From positions 1 to 64,000 of the forward strand of contig NZ_QEOP01000006.1 in assembly GCF_003097495.1 (NCBI RefSeq): DNA of 64,000 nt. Direction: 5' to 3'. Numbering within the stretch: the first letter of the stretch is position 1; every line of letters starts with the position of its first letter. Positions 15,693 through 23,709 of this stretch are shown piece by piece. A program made the position numbers and the translations under genes. The notes beneath the pieces were generated by a model. The model was given only the letters and a program-made list of their open reading frames with translations. It did no database searches and was not told the origin of the DNA. This DNA is from Amnibacterium flavum (GTDB taxonomy: Bacteria > Actinomycetota > Actinomycetes > Actinomycetales > Microbacteriaceae).

Positions 15693-16501
15693 CGACCCAG
15701 TTCATCATCACGAAGGAACACCGTCGGTTCGCGGAGTTCGCCGACGCCGTCCGGAAGCAGAACACCATCGGCGTCTGCTTCGGCCCCGCTGGCGTCGGCA
15801 AGACCCTCTCCGCACGCCGCTACGCCCACTGGGACAGCATCGGCCCGTTCATCGCCAGATGGGCCGCACGCAGCGAAGACGACACGAAGATCTACGCCGC
15901 CGCCCACCGAGCCCGCACCGTCTTCTACACGCCCGAGGTCTCCGCCACGATGCGCGCCCTGCAGGACGACCTCCGGCACGACATGCTCCGCACCGAACGC
16001 TGCATCGAGGAACACCTCCTGCTCCAGGGTCGCCACTTCGACCACGCACACGGCCCCAACCCGTCCCTGCTCGAGCTGATCATCATCGACGAGTCCGAAC
16101 GCCTCACCGGCAACGCGATCGAGTGGCTCCGCGACCAGTACGACCGCACCGGCATAGCGATGATCCTCATCGGCATGCCCGGCATCGAGAAGCAGTTCAG
16201 CCACTACCCGCAGCTCTACAGCCGCCTCGGTTTCGCCCACCAGTACCGTCCGCTCGGCCACGACGAGCTGCTCTTCGTCCTCGAACGTCAATGGCGCAAG
16301 CTCGGCAAGACGCTCGACCCCGACGACTTCACCGACGCGCAAGCCATCGCCGCCGTCGAACGCATCACCCGCGGCAACTTCCGGCTCCTTGAGCGCCTCC
16401 TCCCTCAGATCCAACGCGTCCTGAAGATCAACGAGCTCGACGTCATCACCAACGACGTCGTCGAGGCCGCCCGCAGCACCCTCGTCATCGGCACCACCTG
16501 A
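15689..16501 (+). CDS. tniB: Transposition AAA ATPase (TniB/IstB-like)
   Basis: A 270-residue AAA ATPase. It has Walker A GPAGVGKT at 32-39 and Walker B LIIIDESE near 130. In TniB/TnsC/MuB systems this ATPase binds target DNA and activates the transposase, often with target immunity. Coupled to tniA by ATGA. The sequence looks intact with a C-terminal lid region (RGNFRLLERLLPQI). Downstream lie the right-end repeats. Confidence 0.9.
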   Translation: MTTQFIITKEHRRFAEFADAVRKQNTIGVCFGPAGVGKTLSARRYAHWDSIGPFIARWAARSEDDTKIYAAAHRARTVFYTPEVSATMRALQDDLRHDMLRTERCIEEHLLLQGRHFDHAHGPNPSLLELIIIDESERLTGNAIEWLRDQYDRTGIAMILIGMPGIEKQFSHYPQLYSRLGFAHQYRPLGHDELLFVLERQWRKLGKTLDPDDFTDAQAIAAVERITRGNFRLLERLLPQIQRVLKINELDVITNDVVEAARSTLVIGTT

Positions 16502-16600
16502 CCCGACACCGATCGCAGCGAAAACGACGACACAGAGCGAGGCTGCTCACAGGTTGGTTGAATCGCCGAAGCCCCGTACCAACATGGCCCCCCGCGGAAT

Positions 16601-16630
16601 CTGCACCGAAAACGATCGTTATCGGTGCAG
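16601..16630. repeat. 30-bp near-perfect palindrome at the transposon right end
   Basis: Outer arms CTGCACCGA (16601-16609) and TCGGTGCAG (16622-16630) enclose AACGATCGTT with a single A/A mismatch on each side. The minus-strand reading contains one of the right-end transposase-type repeats, so the palindrome is two such repeats head to head. It could be a resolvase crossover site or an end-to-end junction. Confidence 0.6.
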
Positions 16631-16730
16631 CGCCGCGCATCGGAAACGAGCGCTCTTGGGAACGCCACCAACCGCTCCTTGTTCACGCTAGCGACTCTCC
16701 CGCGGAAGGAGCGGAACGCCAGTTCGCCGA

Positions 16731-17309
16731 TCAGCCGGCTGGGTACATCTCTCGAAAGCGGGCGTATGCGGTGGGATCTGCAGCCAGCTCCATAGCGGCT
16801 CGCTGGGTGCGTAGCGCCTCGGCTTGAAGGGCCGCGCCGGTGTCGCCGCTTCCGTCGATCAGGGTCTTCAGACGCTGGGTCAAGGGTGCTCCGATCCCTT
16901 GTCTGAAGTTGAATCCGAGCAGCTGCAAGATGTTCACCGTTTCGCCGGATAGCAACGGTTTGAACGTCTGAATCTGTTGCTTGAGCTGCGCACCTTCAGC
17001 CTTGTTTCCCATGCCGTCTGCGAGTTGCTCGAGCAGCGGCACAACCGTGTCGGTGATGTAGCGAATGTCCCCAGGCGTGAGCTGTTGCGCGACCAGTTCT
17101 TGCTGATATGCCTGAGCGATGCGCGTCAGCTCGTTTTTGTCGGCGATGAGATCCGAGACGATTTGTTCAAGGGCGGCAACCTGATCGGTCGCGGACTTTG
17201 AGGCGCGCATCGCGCCGATCTTGTCGGTGATAGCGGACGCGGTGTTCCGGGCAGCGCTGGCGGCGAGTTGAATGCCCAGTTCTGCGAGTTGCGGCGTGAG
17301 GTCATCCAT
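16731..17309 (-). CDS. Hypothetical protein, mostly helical
   Basis: A 192-residue protein not recognised. It is predicted almost all helical: an N-terminal amphipathic region with alanine-rich heptads (QLAASAARNTASAITDKIGAM), then AALEQIVSDLIADKNEL, then a central LLGFNFRQGIGAPLTQRL segment. There is no signal peptide, membrane segment or cysteine pattern. The ATG at 17309 is used because the upstream extension is Arg-rich and overlaps the divergent sigma-like gene's promoter. It stands next to the transposon's right end and is divergent from the sigma-like gene, so it may belong to the same small island. Confidence 0.6.
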   Translation of the reverse strand: MDDLTPQLAELGIQLAASAARNTASAITDKIGAMRASKSATDQVAALEQIVSDLIADKNELTRIAQAYQQELVAQQLTPGDIRYITDTVVPLLEQLADGMGNKAEGAQLKQQIQTFKPLLSGETVNILQLLGFNFRQGIGAPLTQRLKTLIDGSGDTGAALQAEALRTQRAAMELAADPTAYARFREMYPAG

Positions 17310-17447
17310 GTCCTGAGCATGCCACCGCTGACCGCGACTCGCTCGACTGTCGCGGGCGGGCGTCTTCCGGCGAGGGGATATGGCGAATGTCGTACATATG
17401 AGGGATCGTGATGGCAATCACCTGGCCAGCACGAGATCGAGGAGCTC

Positions 17448-18242
17448 ATGCCGGACGTGGACGACGAGGACGAGGACTCCTTCGCCGCGCGCTCCGACAA
17501 GTGGGCTCGAAAGCTCGCTTGGCTCGCTGACGCCGATCGCGATAAGGCCGAGGAGCGGGTCGACCGGCTCGCGGGCGACCGCGAGCTCGCTGCGGATCTG
17601 CGCAGTTCGGGTTTCGCTGGCCGAAACTATGAGGCCTTCGCCAACGAGATCGCGAGGTACGGGTGGGCGGTCATCCGTGGCTGGATCTACAAGGGACAGA
17701 TCGCAACCGAAGTGAAGCGCAAAGGGTTCGGAGCGCTCGAGCCCGAACCGCGCCGCGGCGCGATGATCGAGGAAGCGGAGAGCCTCGCCGACGAGACTGT
17801 AGTCCTGGCGCTGACCGGCTTCCGCGACAAGGTGCTCCTCCCCGGTAAGTGGGATCCTGCCAAAGGCGCTTCGTTGCGCACCTATTTCGTTGGTCAGTGC
17901 CTGCTGCAGTTCAGCAATGTCTACAAGACCTGGCGCCGTCAGGAGCTCCGCTCTTACGTCGAGCCATGGCAGTCAGACATCGATCGCGAACTTGATGACT
18001 TCGAGGATGGATCGGCGGAGTCGACGCCTGGCCCGGATGAAGGCGCGGCCCTGCGGGAGGAGTTGCGGCGCGCGTTCGGGAAGATCACCGATCCGCGGGC
18101 CCGGGCAGCCTTCTACCTCAGCGCCACTCACGGCTACACCCACGATGAGATCGGGCAGAAGCTTGGTATCACGGGGAAGGCGGTCGAGTCGGTCCTGGCC
18201 CGCGCTCGACTGCAGGTGAAGGAAGGACGGGAGACAGCATGA
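17448..18242 (+). CDS. Sigma-70-like (ECF-like) DNA-binding protein
   Basis: A 264-residue protein. A middle segment (KWDPAKGASLRTYFVGQCLLQF, split here by position about 138-160) resembles the region 2 core of sigma factors. The C-terminus holds a region 4 helix-turn-helix, GYTHDEIGQKLGITGKAVES, near residue 230. The acidic N-terminus (PDVDDEDEDS) and the central acidic linker are non-conserved. Similar sigma-like regulators occur widely in actinobacterial accessory DNA. The stop overlaps the next small gene (ATGA). The target promoters are unknown. Confidence 0.75.
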   Translation: MPDVDDEDEDSFAARSDKWARKLAWLADADRDKAEERVDRLAGDRELAADLRSSGFAGRNYEAFANEIARYGWAVIRGWIYKGQIATEVKRKGFGALEPEPRRGAMIEEAESLADETVVLALTGFRDKVLLPGKWDPAKGASLRTYFVGQCLLQFSNVYKTWRRQELRSYVEPWQSDIDRELDDFEDGSAESTPGPDEGAALREELRRAFGKITDPRARAAFYLSATHGYTHDEIGQKLGITGKAVESVLARARLQVKEGRETA

Positions 18243-18406
18243 GTGATCAGTTCCGCGGCAAGATCGAGCGCTCGTCGTTCGGCACTGCGGGGGCGAAGGC
18301 GGCCCGCCGATCCGTGCCGGCCGACAAGGCTCAGTCGTTGGTGTCCCGCTCGCTTGCGGCGAAAAAGAGCACCGATAATCGTTCTCCTCGCCGCGAGGGG
18401 AAGTAG
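18239..18406 (+). CDS. Small basic protein coupled to the sigma-like gene
   Basis: A 55-residue protein beginning MSDQFRGKIERSSFG and ending in a Lys/Arg-rich tail (RSPRREGK). Its ATG overlaps the sigma-like stop in the ATGA manner used throughout this window, which is the main evidence for translation. It is not recognised. The strong basic character suggests a nucleic-acid or RNA-polymerase-associated accessory protein, perhaps modulating the sigma-like factor, but this is a guess. Confidence 0.5.
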   Translation: MSDQFRGKIERSSFGTAGAKAARRSVPADKAQSLVSRSLAAKKSTDNRSPRREGK

Positions 18407-18459
18407 CCGGTTATGTACATATACCGAGATGCCGGGACAACAACGGCAACAACTGAAAA

Positions 18460-18487
18460 TGGCCGCCTCGTTCGAGCGAGACGGCCA
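18460..18487 (+). terminator. Hairpin terminator-like structure
   Basis: Arms TGGCCGCCTCG (18460-18470) and CGAGACGGCCA (18477-18487) pair with one mismatch around a 6-base loop, 54 bases after the 55-residue gene. No strong T-tract follows, so termination would be inefficient or Rho-assisted. Confidence 0.45.
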
Positions 18488-18610
18488 GCAAGCCCTGAGA
18501 TGTCAGGTCTCGACCAGAGCACTGACTGTATCTGAGTTGGCAGCCGCAACCTAGCGGCGCTCTACCCTCGGGCCGTTCCGGCAAACCGAACACAGTAGAG
18601 GAAATAACTT

Positions 18611-18817
18611 ATGGCAACTGTCAATCGATCCGCGAAGAGCGGCCGCTTTGTCTCGAGCGCTGCGGCTGCACGCTGGCCCGGAAAGACCACCACGGAGCGG
18701 GTGGGGTCTGGGACCCGCAACTCAACGACCGTTCATAGGTCCGCGTCAACAGGTCAGTTCGTGACCGAGTCGGCCGCAGGACGCAACCGGGGCGGCACCA
18801 TCAGTCAGCGCGTGTAG
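18611..18817 (+). CDS. Small two-repeat basic protein
   Basis: A 68-residue protein made of two similar halves: VNRSAKSGRFVSSAAAAR... and VHRSASTGQFVTESAAGR..., each starting with a V-x-R-S-A-x-x-G-x-F-V motif and ending in a TTxxRV-like segment. Proteins with this repeat are widespread small proteins of unknown role. The purine-rich GAGGAAATA lies before the ATG. It is separated from the sigma-like pair by a hairpin and so is probably transcribed independently. Confidence 0.7.
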   Translation: MATVNRSAKSGRFVSSAAAARWPGKTTTERVGSGTRNSTTVHRSASTGQFVTESAAGRNRGGTISQRV

Positions 18818-18824
18818 CGCTGAC
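18804..18824 (+). terminator. Hairpin overlapping the 68-residue gene stop
   Basis: GTCAGCGC (18804-18811) and GCGCTGAC (18817-18824) form a perfect 8-bp stem with a 5-base loop that includes the first base of the stop region. It is a likely terminator or RNA-stabilising 3' end; there is no T-run. Confidence 0.5.
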
Positions 18825-18974
18825 GAGGGCGGGTTCGTAGCGTCCTGATCGCTGCGGACTCGCCCTTGCTGGGTGCTTGGGCGACCCGAAACGCGCGCGC
18901 TGTCTTGGGCCGCGCCGGGCTGGGGAGGCGCGAGGCGTGTCCTTCACTCCCCTCTAACTGTGTCGTTCGAGTGA

Positions 18975-19880
18975 TCAAAGCGCAGGCTGCAGAATGCTCC
19001 AGGTGCGACCGTAGTCCTCGGTAACCGCGATACCTCGGTCGTCTGCAATGACCAGGCGAGTGGTGCTCGGTTCTACAGTCATCGCTTGTGGGTTTCCTTC
19101 GACGGTCCCTTCTTGCACCCATCCGCCCTCACCTGCGGATTGCCGCCATATGACCCCGTCGGTGTCGACGCCGACGAGTCGCCCGTCCTGCGCACCGTCG
19201 TTGCTGATGAGGAAGAGCGCGGGTGCGTCAGGAACGAGCTGGAAGGTAGCTCCTCCGTCGCTGCTTCGGGCGAGGCCAGCGTCAGTGGTGGCGTAGACGT
19301 TCCCCGAGGAGTTGGGTGGGGCCGCGAGGTCGCGGGCTGTGAGTTCGGCACCTTTCTGCCAGCTGTTGCCGGCGTCGTCGCTTCTGTAGACCGTCGAATC
19401 ACTTGAGGAGAGGCCGTAGATCGTTTCTGGTTTGTACCGATCGACGGCCAGGGCGTGAAAGTCGACGGCGCCTGCCAGCGAGACAGTGGTCCAGGTCTCT
19501 CCTTGGTCGGTGCTACTGATCAGGCCGAGGTGGGGAGCCCCGAAGCTTTGAGGGGTGTTTGGGCCGGGATGGCCGGATGCGTAGGCGGTTCCATTGACGA
19601 GGGTGAACCCCATTGCGTCGATGTCGAGGTCGCCGATAGGCCCAGACACCGTGAGCGTGTCGGCGTCGTCGTCGAGTTTGTAGATGCCTTCGTGGGTGGC
19701 GACGGCGAGCTGGTCGTCATGGGGATCAAAAGCTAGTCCATGGATGTGCGCGAACGCCTCCTGTGCGGACGCTTCGGGAGTTTCGTCGGTCGAGCAGCCT
19801 GTGAGTATCAGGGCGGCGAGAACGAGTGAACTAGCGGCGGCTAAGTGGAAGCGACGGGTCGAGACGTGTTGTGACAGCAC
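18975..19880 (-). CDS. F510_1955 family glycosylhydrolase-like lipoprotein
   Basis: A 301-residue exported lipoprotein with a lipobox ALILTGC and Cys29. The mature part contains repeated beta-propeller signatures (SSTDQGETWTTV, RSDDAGNSWQKG, RSSDGGATFQLV, VTEDYGRTWSIL), the Asp-box pattern of sialidase/BNR-like propellers. This family often stands beside DUF305 and copper genes; catalysis is not shown. The GTG at 19880 is chosen because GAGAGGA precedes it and it gives a normal signal peptide. Last gene of the copper operon. Confidence 0.82.
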   Translation of the reverse strand: MLSQHVSTRRFHLAAASSLVLAALILTGCSTDETPEASAQEAFAHIHGLAFDPHDDQLAVATHEGIYKLDDDADTLTVSGPIGDLDIDAMGFTLVNGTAYASGHPGPNTPQSFGAPHLGLISSTDQGETWTTVSLAGAVDFHALAVDRYKPETIYGLSSSDSTVYRSDDAGNSWQKGAELTARDLAAPPNSSGNVYATTDAGLARSSDGGATFQLVPDAPALFLISNDGAQDGRLVGVDTDGVIWRQSAGEGGWVQEGTVEGNPQAMTVEPSTTRLVIADDRGIAVTEDYGRTWSILQPAL

Positions 19881-19976
19881 CAGAGGTCCTCTCTGTGGAG
19901 TTGGCCCTATTGGTGGGCGCGACAAAGGGGGAAGGTGGTGCCGCAGCGTTGCAGTTGCGGCACCACCCTTCTTGGC

Positions 19977-20585
19977 TTAGAGCGTGGTCAGCAGATCTTG
20001 CATGGTGGCGATCTCGGCGGTCTGGTCGTCGATGATCTTCTGGGCTAGAGCGAGGGCGTCCTCGTTCTGTCCGTTATCAAGTTCGGTCTGCGCCATGTCG
20101 ATAGCGCCTTCGTGGTGCATGGTCATTTGCTCAAGGAACAAGCGCGCAGCGTCGGTACCGGTCGCGGCCTCGAGCGCGGCCATGTCTTCTTCGGACATCA
20201 TCATTCCGCCGTGATCCATGCCGGACATGTCGCCCTCGGCGCCCCACTCCTCGAGCCACGAGTTCATGGTCTCGATTTCCGGGGTTTGGGCGGCCTTAAT
20301 GGTCTGGGCCAGTTCGACGACTCGCACGTCGATGCCTTCCTTGGCCAGCAGAACGTCGGACATCTCAATCGCGCCCTGGTGGTGGGCGACCATTTCCATC
20401 GCGAAGCTGGTGTCAGCGTCGTTGAAAGTGGCGCCCGCCTCCGAGGTGGCGGTGGGTGCGGAGCTACTGCTGCCGCCGTGGTCCATTCCAGCCATGCCGG
20501 CCCCTCCCCCGTTTGCGCATCCGGAGAGGATGAGGGTTGTGGCCAGGCCAGCGGTGGCGAGCAGGATGGTGCGTTTCTTCATCAC
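19977..20585 (-). CDS. DUF305 lipoprotein (CopM-like, metal-binding)
   Basis: A 202-residue lipoprotein (LILSGC, Cys23). It has two DUF305 repeats with His/Met-rich motifs: MEMVAHHQGAIEM near 64 and QMTMHHEGAIDMAQ near 153, plus MDHGG-type Met/His loops near 33 and 120. Related cyanobacterial CopM binds Cu(I)/Cu(II) in the periplasm. Located between the F510_1955 lipoprotein and DUF6153 on the copper operon, it is probably an extracytoplasmic copper buffer or chaperone. Confidence 0.9.
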   Translation of the reverse strand: MMKKRTILLATAGLATTLILSGCANGGGAGMAGMDHGGSSSSAPTATSEAGATFNDADTSFAMEMVAHHQGAIEMSDVLLAKEGIDVRVVELAQTIKAAQTPEIETMNSWLEEWGAEGDMSGMDHGGMMMSEEDMAALEAATGTDAARLFLEQMTMHHEGAIDMAQTELDNGQNEDALALAQKIIDDQTAEIATMQDLLTTL

Positions 20586-20687
20586 GATTGTCTTCTTTCG
20601 TTACTTCATCAACAGATCAGGGATCGACCGTGCTCTAGAAGCACGGTTGCGAAGGCGTCAACGGGTCGAACCGTTGACTGCTACTGA

Positions 20688-21125
20688 TCAGGTACGGCTG
20701 ATGGAGAGGACGAGAAGGGACGGCGGTTTGGGAGGGATGAGAACCGCCAGAGCAGGCAGGCCCGCTAACGGGGCGACGCGCCAGGGCGCCGAGGTGTTGC
20801 GGAAGCTTCTGACTGCTGCACCCGCGATTAGGGCGCTCCCGACCAGGAGGGCGAGAACGCAGGCCATGGTGAGCATGGAGTGTTCGGGGGCGCAGTCGTT
20901 TCCGCAGTCACCGACGTGCTCGTCGCTGCCGGCGGGCATGGTGAGGTGGGCCTCAGCGTGCGCTGTGCCGCCGGCCGGCATCGCCGCGTGTGCAGTGTCG
21001 AGGTTGAGGGAGTGCATGGCTAGTAGCCCGAGCAGGAGCGCGACAACGGCGAGAAGCGGGAGAAGGATGGTTCTCGCCGCCGTGGCCTTCGGCCGGAGCG
21101 CGGCTCGCGTACTGATCATGCTCAT
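20688..21125 (-). CDS. DUF6153 family small membrane protein (copy 1)
   Basis: A 145-residue protein with an N-terminal helix (TILLPLLAVVALLLGLLAM), a His/Cys-bearing external loop with DCGNDCAPEH, a second helix (MACVLALLVGSALIAGAA) and a short C-terminal tail ending in LSISRT. The family has no known function. Paralogues occur at 28845-29264 and 54794-55228. It directly follows copB, so copper handling at the membrane surface is inferred. GGAGG lies before the ATG at 21125. Confidence 0.78.
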   Translation of the reverse strand: MSMISTRAALRPKATAARTILLPLLAVVALLLGLLAMHSLNLDTAHAAMPAGGTAHAEAHLTMPAGSDEHVGDCGNDCAPEHSMLTMACVLALLVGSALIAGAAVRSFRNTSAPWRVAPLAGLPALAVLIPPKPPSLLVLSISRT

Positions 21126-21174
21126 CTGATGCACCTCCTTCCTCGTTGAAGCGTACGTCGGTTCACTGAACGGG

Positions 21175-23388
21175 TTAGCGTTCCGGGGTCGCCGAGGCGT
21201 TAGCTGCAGCCACGCTGGCCTCCGGGGTGAGGTCGAGCCGGCGGAGCAGTTGCGCATTGAGGGCGACGACGATGGTCGACAGGGACATCAGCAGCGCTCC
21301 GATCGACATCGGCAACACGAACCCGATGGGTGCGAGCACTCCGGCCGCCAGTGGAACGGAGATCAGGTTGTATCCGGCGGCCCACCACAGGTTCTGCTTC
21401 ATCTTCCGGTAGCTGGCTTTGGACAGCTGGATCACTGACAGCACTGATCGGGGGTCATCGCTGGCGAGGATCACACCGGCGGAGGCGATCGCGACGTCGG
21501 TGCCGGCACCGATAGCGATGCCGACGTTTGCTTGAGCTAGTGCTGGTGCGTCGTTCACTCCGTCTCCGACCATGGCTACGGAACGGCCTTCGTCCTGCAG
21601 CTCTTTGACTTTGGCGGCTTTGTCTTCGGGGCGGACGCCGGCGAAGTACCGGTCGATGCGGAGCTCGTGCGCAACCGCAGCCGCTACGGCTTCGGCGTCG
21701 CCGGTAATCATGACGACCTGCACACCCAACCGGTGGAGTGCATCGACTGCTTCGCGGGAGACGGGGCGGACCTCGTCAGCTAGCTTCACCGCTCCTGCAA
21801 CGGCGCCGTCGACGACGACGTGCAGGATGATCGCTCCCTCGGTGCGCCACGGCTCGACCGCTGGCAACTCCTGCAGGTTCTGCTCCTGCAACAGATTGGG
21901 TCCCCCTACTTGCACGAGTCGGTCACCGATGAGGGCGCGGACGCCGACGGCCGGGGAGGATGCGAAGTCGGAGGCGCCTTGCAGGGCGAGGCCGCGCTCT
22001 TTGGCTGCGGCGACAATTGCTTTGGCTAGCGGATGTTCCGAGTCGGCCTCTGCTGAGGCGGCGAGGGTGAGGAGTTCACTTTCGGTGAAGTCCCCGACCG
22101 GTTCCACCGCGGTGACTGCGGGGGTGCCCTTGGTGAGAGTTCCGGTCTTGTCGAACAGGACGGTGTTGACCGTGCGCATGCTCTCCAACGCCAGGCGGTC
22201 CTTGATGAGCACCCCGCCGCGGGCGGCGCGCTCGGTCGCGATGGAGACCACGAGCGGGATGGCCAGGCCAAGTGCATGGGGGCAGGCGATGACGAGAACG
22301 GTGATGGTGCGCACTACCGCTTCATCGGGGAGACCGAGGAGGGTCCAGATGATCGCGGTGATGACTCCGGCTCCGAGGGCGAACCAGAACAGCCATGCGG
22401 CGGCCGTGTCTGCGATGCGCTGCGCCCTCGAGGAGGACGCCTGCGCATCGGTGACCAGCCGTTGGATACCGGCAAGGGCGGTGTCGTCCCCAACAGCTGT
22501 GACCTCCAGGCGTATGCCGGAGTCCGTGGCCACGGTGCCGGCGACTACCTGATCGCCGACAGCGCGGCGGACCGGCTTGGATTCGCCGGTGATCATGGCC
22601 TCGTCCATGCTCGCCGAGCCGTCCACGATGCGGCCGTCGGCCGGGACGCGGCCGCCAGGACGAACGACCACCCGGTCGCCGACCTGAAGTTCTGACGGGG
22701 CGACGGTGACAGTGCTGTCTCCGTCGATTTTCTCTGCCTCATCGGGCAGCAGGGCAGCTAGGGAATCCAACGCTGAGGTCGTCTGCGCGAGAGAGCGCAT
22801 CTCTATCCAGTGCCCCAGCAGCATGATGACGATCAGGAGCGCCAGCTCCCACCAGAAGTCCAGCTCATGGTCGAGGAGGCCGAGGGTGGCCCCCCACGAG
22901 GCGAGGAAGGCGACCGTAATCGCAAGCCCGATCAGGAGCATCATCCCCGGTTTGCGGGTGCGCAGCTCGCTGATCGCTCCGGTGAGGAAGGGCCACCCTC
23001 CCCAGAAGTAGAGGACGCTTCCCAGCAGCGGCGAAATCCATCCTGCCCACCCGGCGTCGGGAAGGGTGTAGCCAAGCAGCATGGCAAACATCGGCGAGAA
23101 CGCAACGACCGGGATGGCCACGACCAGCATGATCCAGAAGAGTCGACGGAACTGGCCAACGTGGTCGCCGTGCCCACCATGGCCCGCGTGGCCCCCCGTA
23201 GCACCGTGACCCTGGTGACTCATCTGGCCACTGTGACCGTCGTGCCCTGAGTGCGCGACGGCCCCCGGGGAGTTCTGTTCAGCGCCTTGTAATGTGCCGG
23301 CGGCCTCTTCTCGGGTTTCCTGCGCCGCGGAGTGCTCTGAGTGCTTCTCCGCGTGCGTTGCGGGGTGGTTGTGCTCGTGCTGAGACAT
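21175..23388 (-). CDS. copB: Copper-transporting P1B ATPase, CopB type
   Basis: A 737-residue P-type ATPase. The first 80 residues are extremely His-rich (GHGGHGDH-type repeats). It carries a CPH membrane motif (IACPHALG), the MITGES actuator motif, the DKTGT phosphorylation site and GDGVNDAPAL hinge. CPH with a His-rich tail defines the CopB subgroup, which exports Cu(II) or Cu(I). It lies downstream of copA and the YHS protein on one minus-strand operon. The start is in a sequence with GGAGACG upstream. Confidence 0.95.
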   Translation of the reverse strand: MSQHEHNHPATHAEKHSEHSAAQETREEAAGTLQGAEQNSPGAVAHSGHDGHSGQMSHQGHGATGGHAGHGGHGDHVGQFRRLFWIMLVVAIPVVAFSPMFAMLLGYTLPDAGWAGWISPLLGSVLYFWGGWPFLTGAISELRTRKPGMMLLIGLAITVAFLASWGATLGLLDHELDFWWELALLIVIMLLGHWIEMRSLAQTTSALDSLAALLPDEAEKIDGDSTVTVAPSELQVGDRVVVRPGGRVPADGRIVDGSASMDEAMITGESKPVRRAVGDQVVAGTVATDSGIRLEVTAVGDDTALAGIQRLVTDAQASSSRAQRIADTAAAWLFWFALGAGVITAIIWTLLGLPDEAVVRTITVLVIACPHALGLAIPLVVSIATERAARGGVLIKDRLALESMRTVNTVLFDKTGTLTKGTPAVTAVEPVGDFTESELLTLAASAEADSEHPLAKAIVAAAKERGLALQGASDFASSPAVGVRALIGDRLVQVGGPNLLQEQNLQELPAVEPWRTEGAIILHVVVDGAVAGAVKLADEVRPVSREAVDALHRLGVQVVMITGDAEAVAAAVAHELRIDRYFAGVRPEDKAAKVKELQDEGRSVAMVGDGVNDAPALAQANVGIAIGAGTDVAIASAGVILASDDPRSVLSVIQLSKASYRKMKQNLWWAAGYNLISVPLAAGVLAPIGFVLPMSIGALLMSLSTIVVALNAQLLRRLDLTPEASVAAANASATPER

Positions 23389-23430
23389 TGCGTCTCCTTC
23401 CGGATTGAAGGTTTATGCCGCCCGTGAGGG

Positions 23431-23685
23431 TCAGGCCGCTGCGTACTTGTCGGGCTGTGCGTCCCAGAGCGGCCCGCACGCGGCGCAGCAGAACCAGTAC
23501 CGCTGGCCCTTGTAGTCGCGGAAAAGCCCCTGCGCTTCAGCGCGTTCGACATTGACCAGATTGGTGGGCATCACCGGGCAGGCCACGAGCTGTGCGTCGT
23601 CGCTGATCTCCGGCTCGTGATGGTGACCGTGGTGGTGCTGCTCGCCGCCAGCGGCGGTGTCGTGTTCGTGTTCGTGGTGCGACAT
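23431..23685 (-). CDS. YHS-domain metal-binding protein
   Basis: An 84-residue cytosolic protein. A His-rich head (HHEHEHD, HHHGHHHE) is followed by a YHS/TRASH-like domain: ACPVMPTN, then YKGQRYWFCCAACGPLW. The CPVM and CCxxC thiols are typical metal ligands. It lies between the two copper ATPase genes and probably delivers or buffers copper for them. Length matches stand-alone YHS proteins of copper operons. Confidence 0.88.
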   Translation of the reverse strand: MSHHEHEHDTAAGGEQHHHGHHHEPEISDDAQLVACPVMPTNLVNVERAEAQGLFRDYKGQRYWFCCAACGPLWDAQPDKYAAA

Positions 23686-23709
23686 AGCTTCGGTCCTTCC
23701 GAGGTGCGC

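Larger units (their letters stand above)
13549..16649 (+). mobile_element. TniR-TniA-TniB type transposon
   Basis: Three genes (serine resolvase, DDE transposase, AAA ATPase) lie between related short repeats. On the left, ACGATTCCGCTAC (13549-13561, plus strand) is followed by an inverted copy at 13606-13616 and a looser copy at 13661-13671. On the right, three copies of a TCGTTTYCG-type 16-mer lie on the minus strand at 16512-16527, 16600-16615 and 16634-16649. This resembles the multiple transposase sites of Tn7/Tn5053-like ends. The exact ends and target duplication could not be fixed by eye, and no TniQ was found. Confidence 0.65.
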
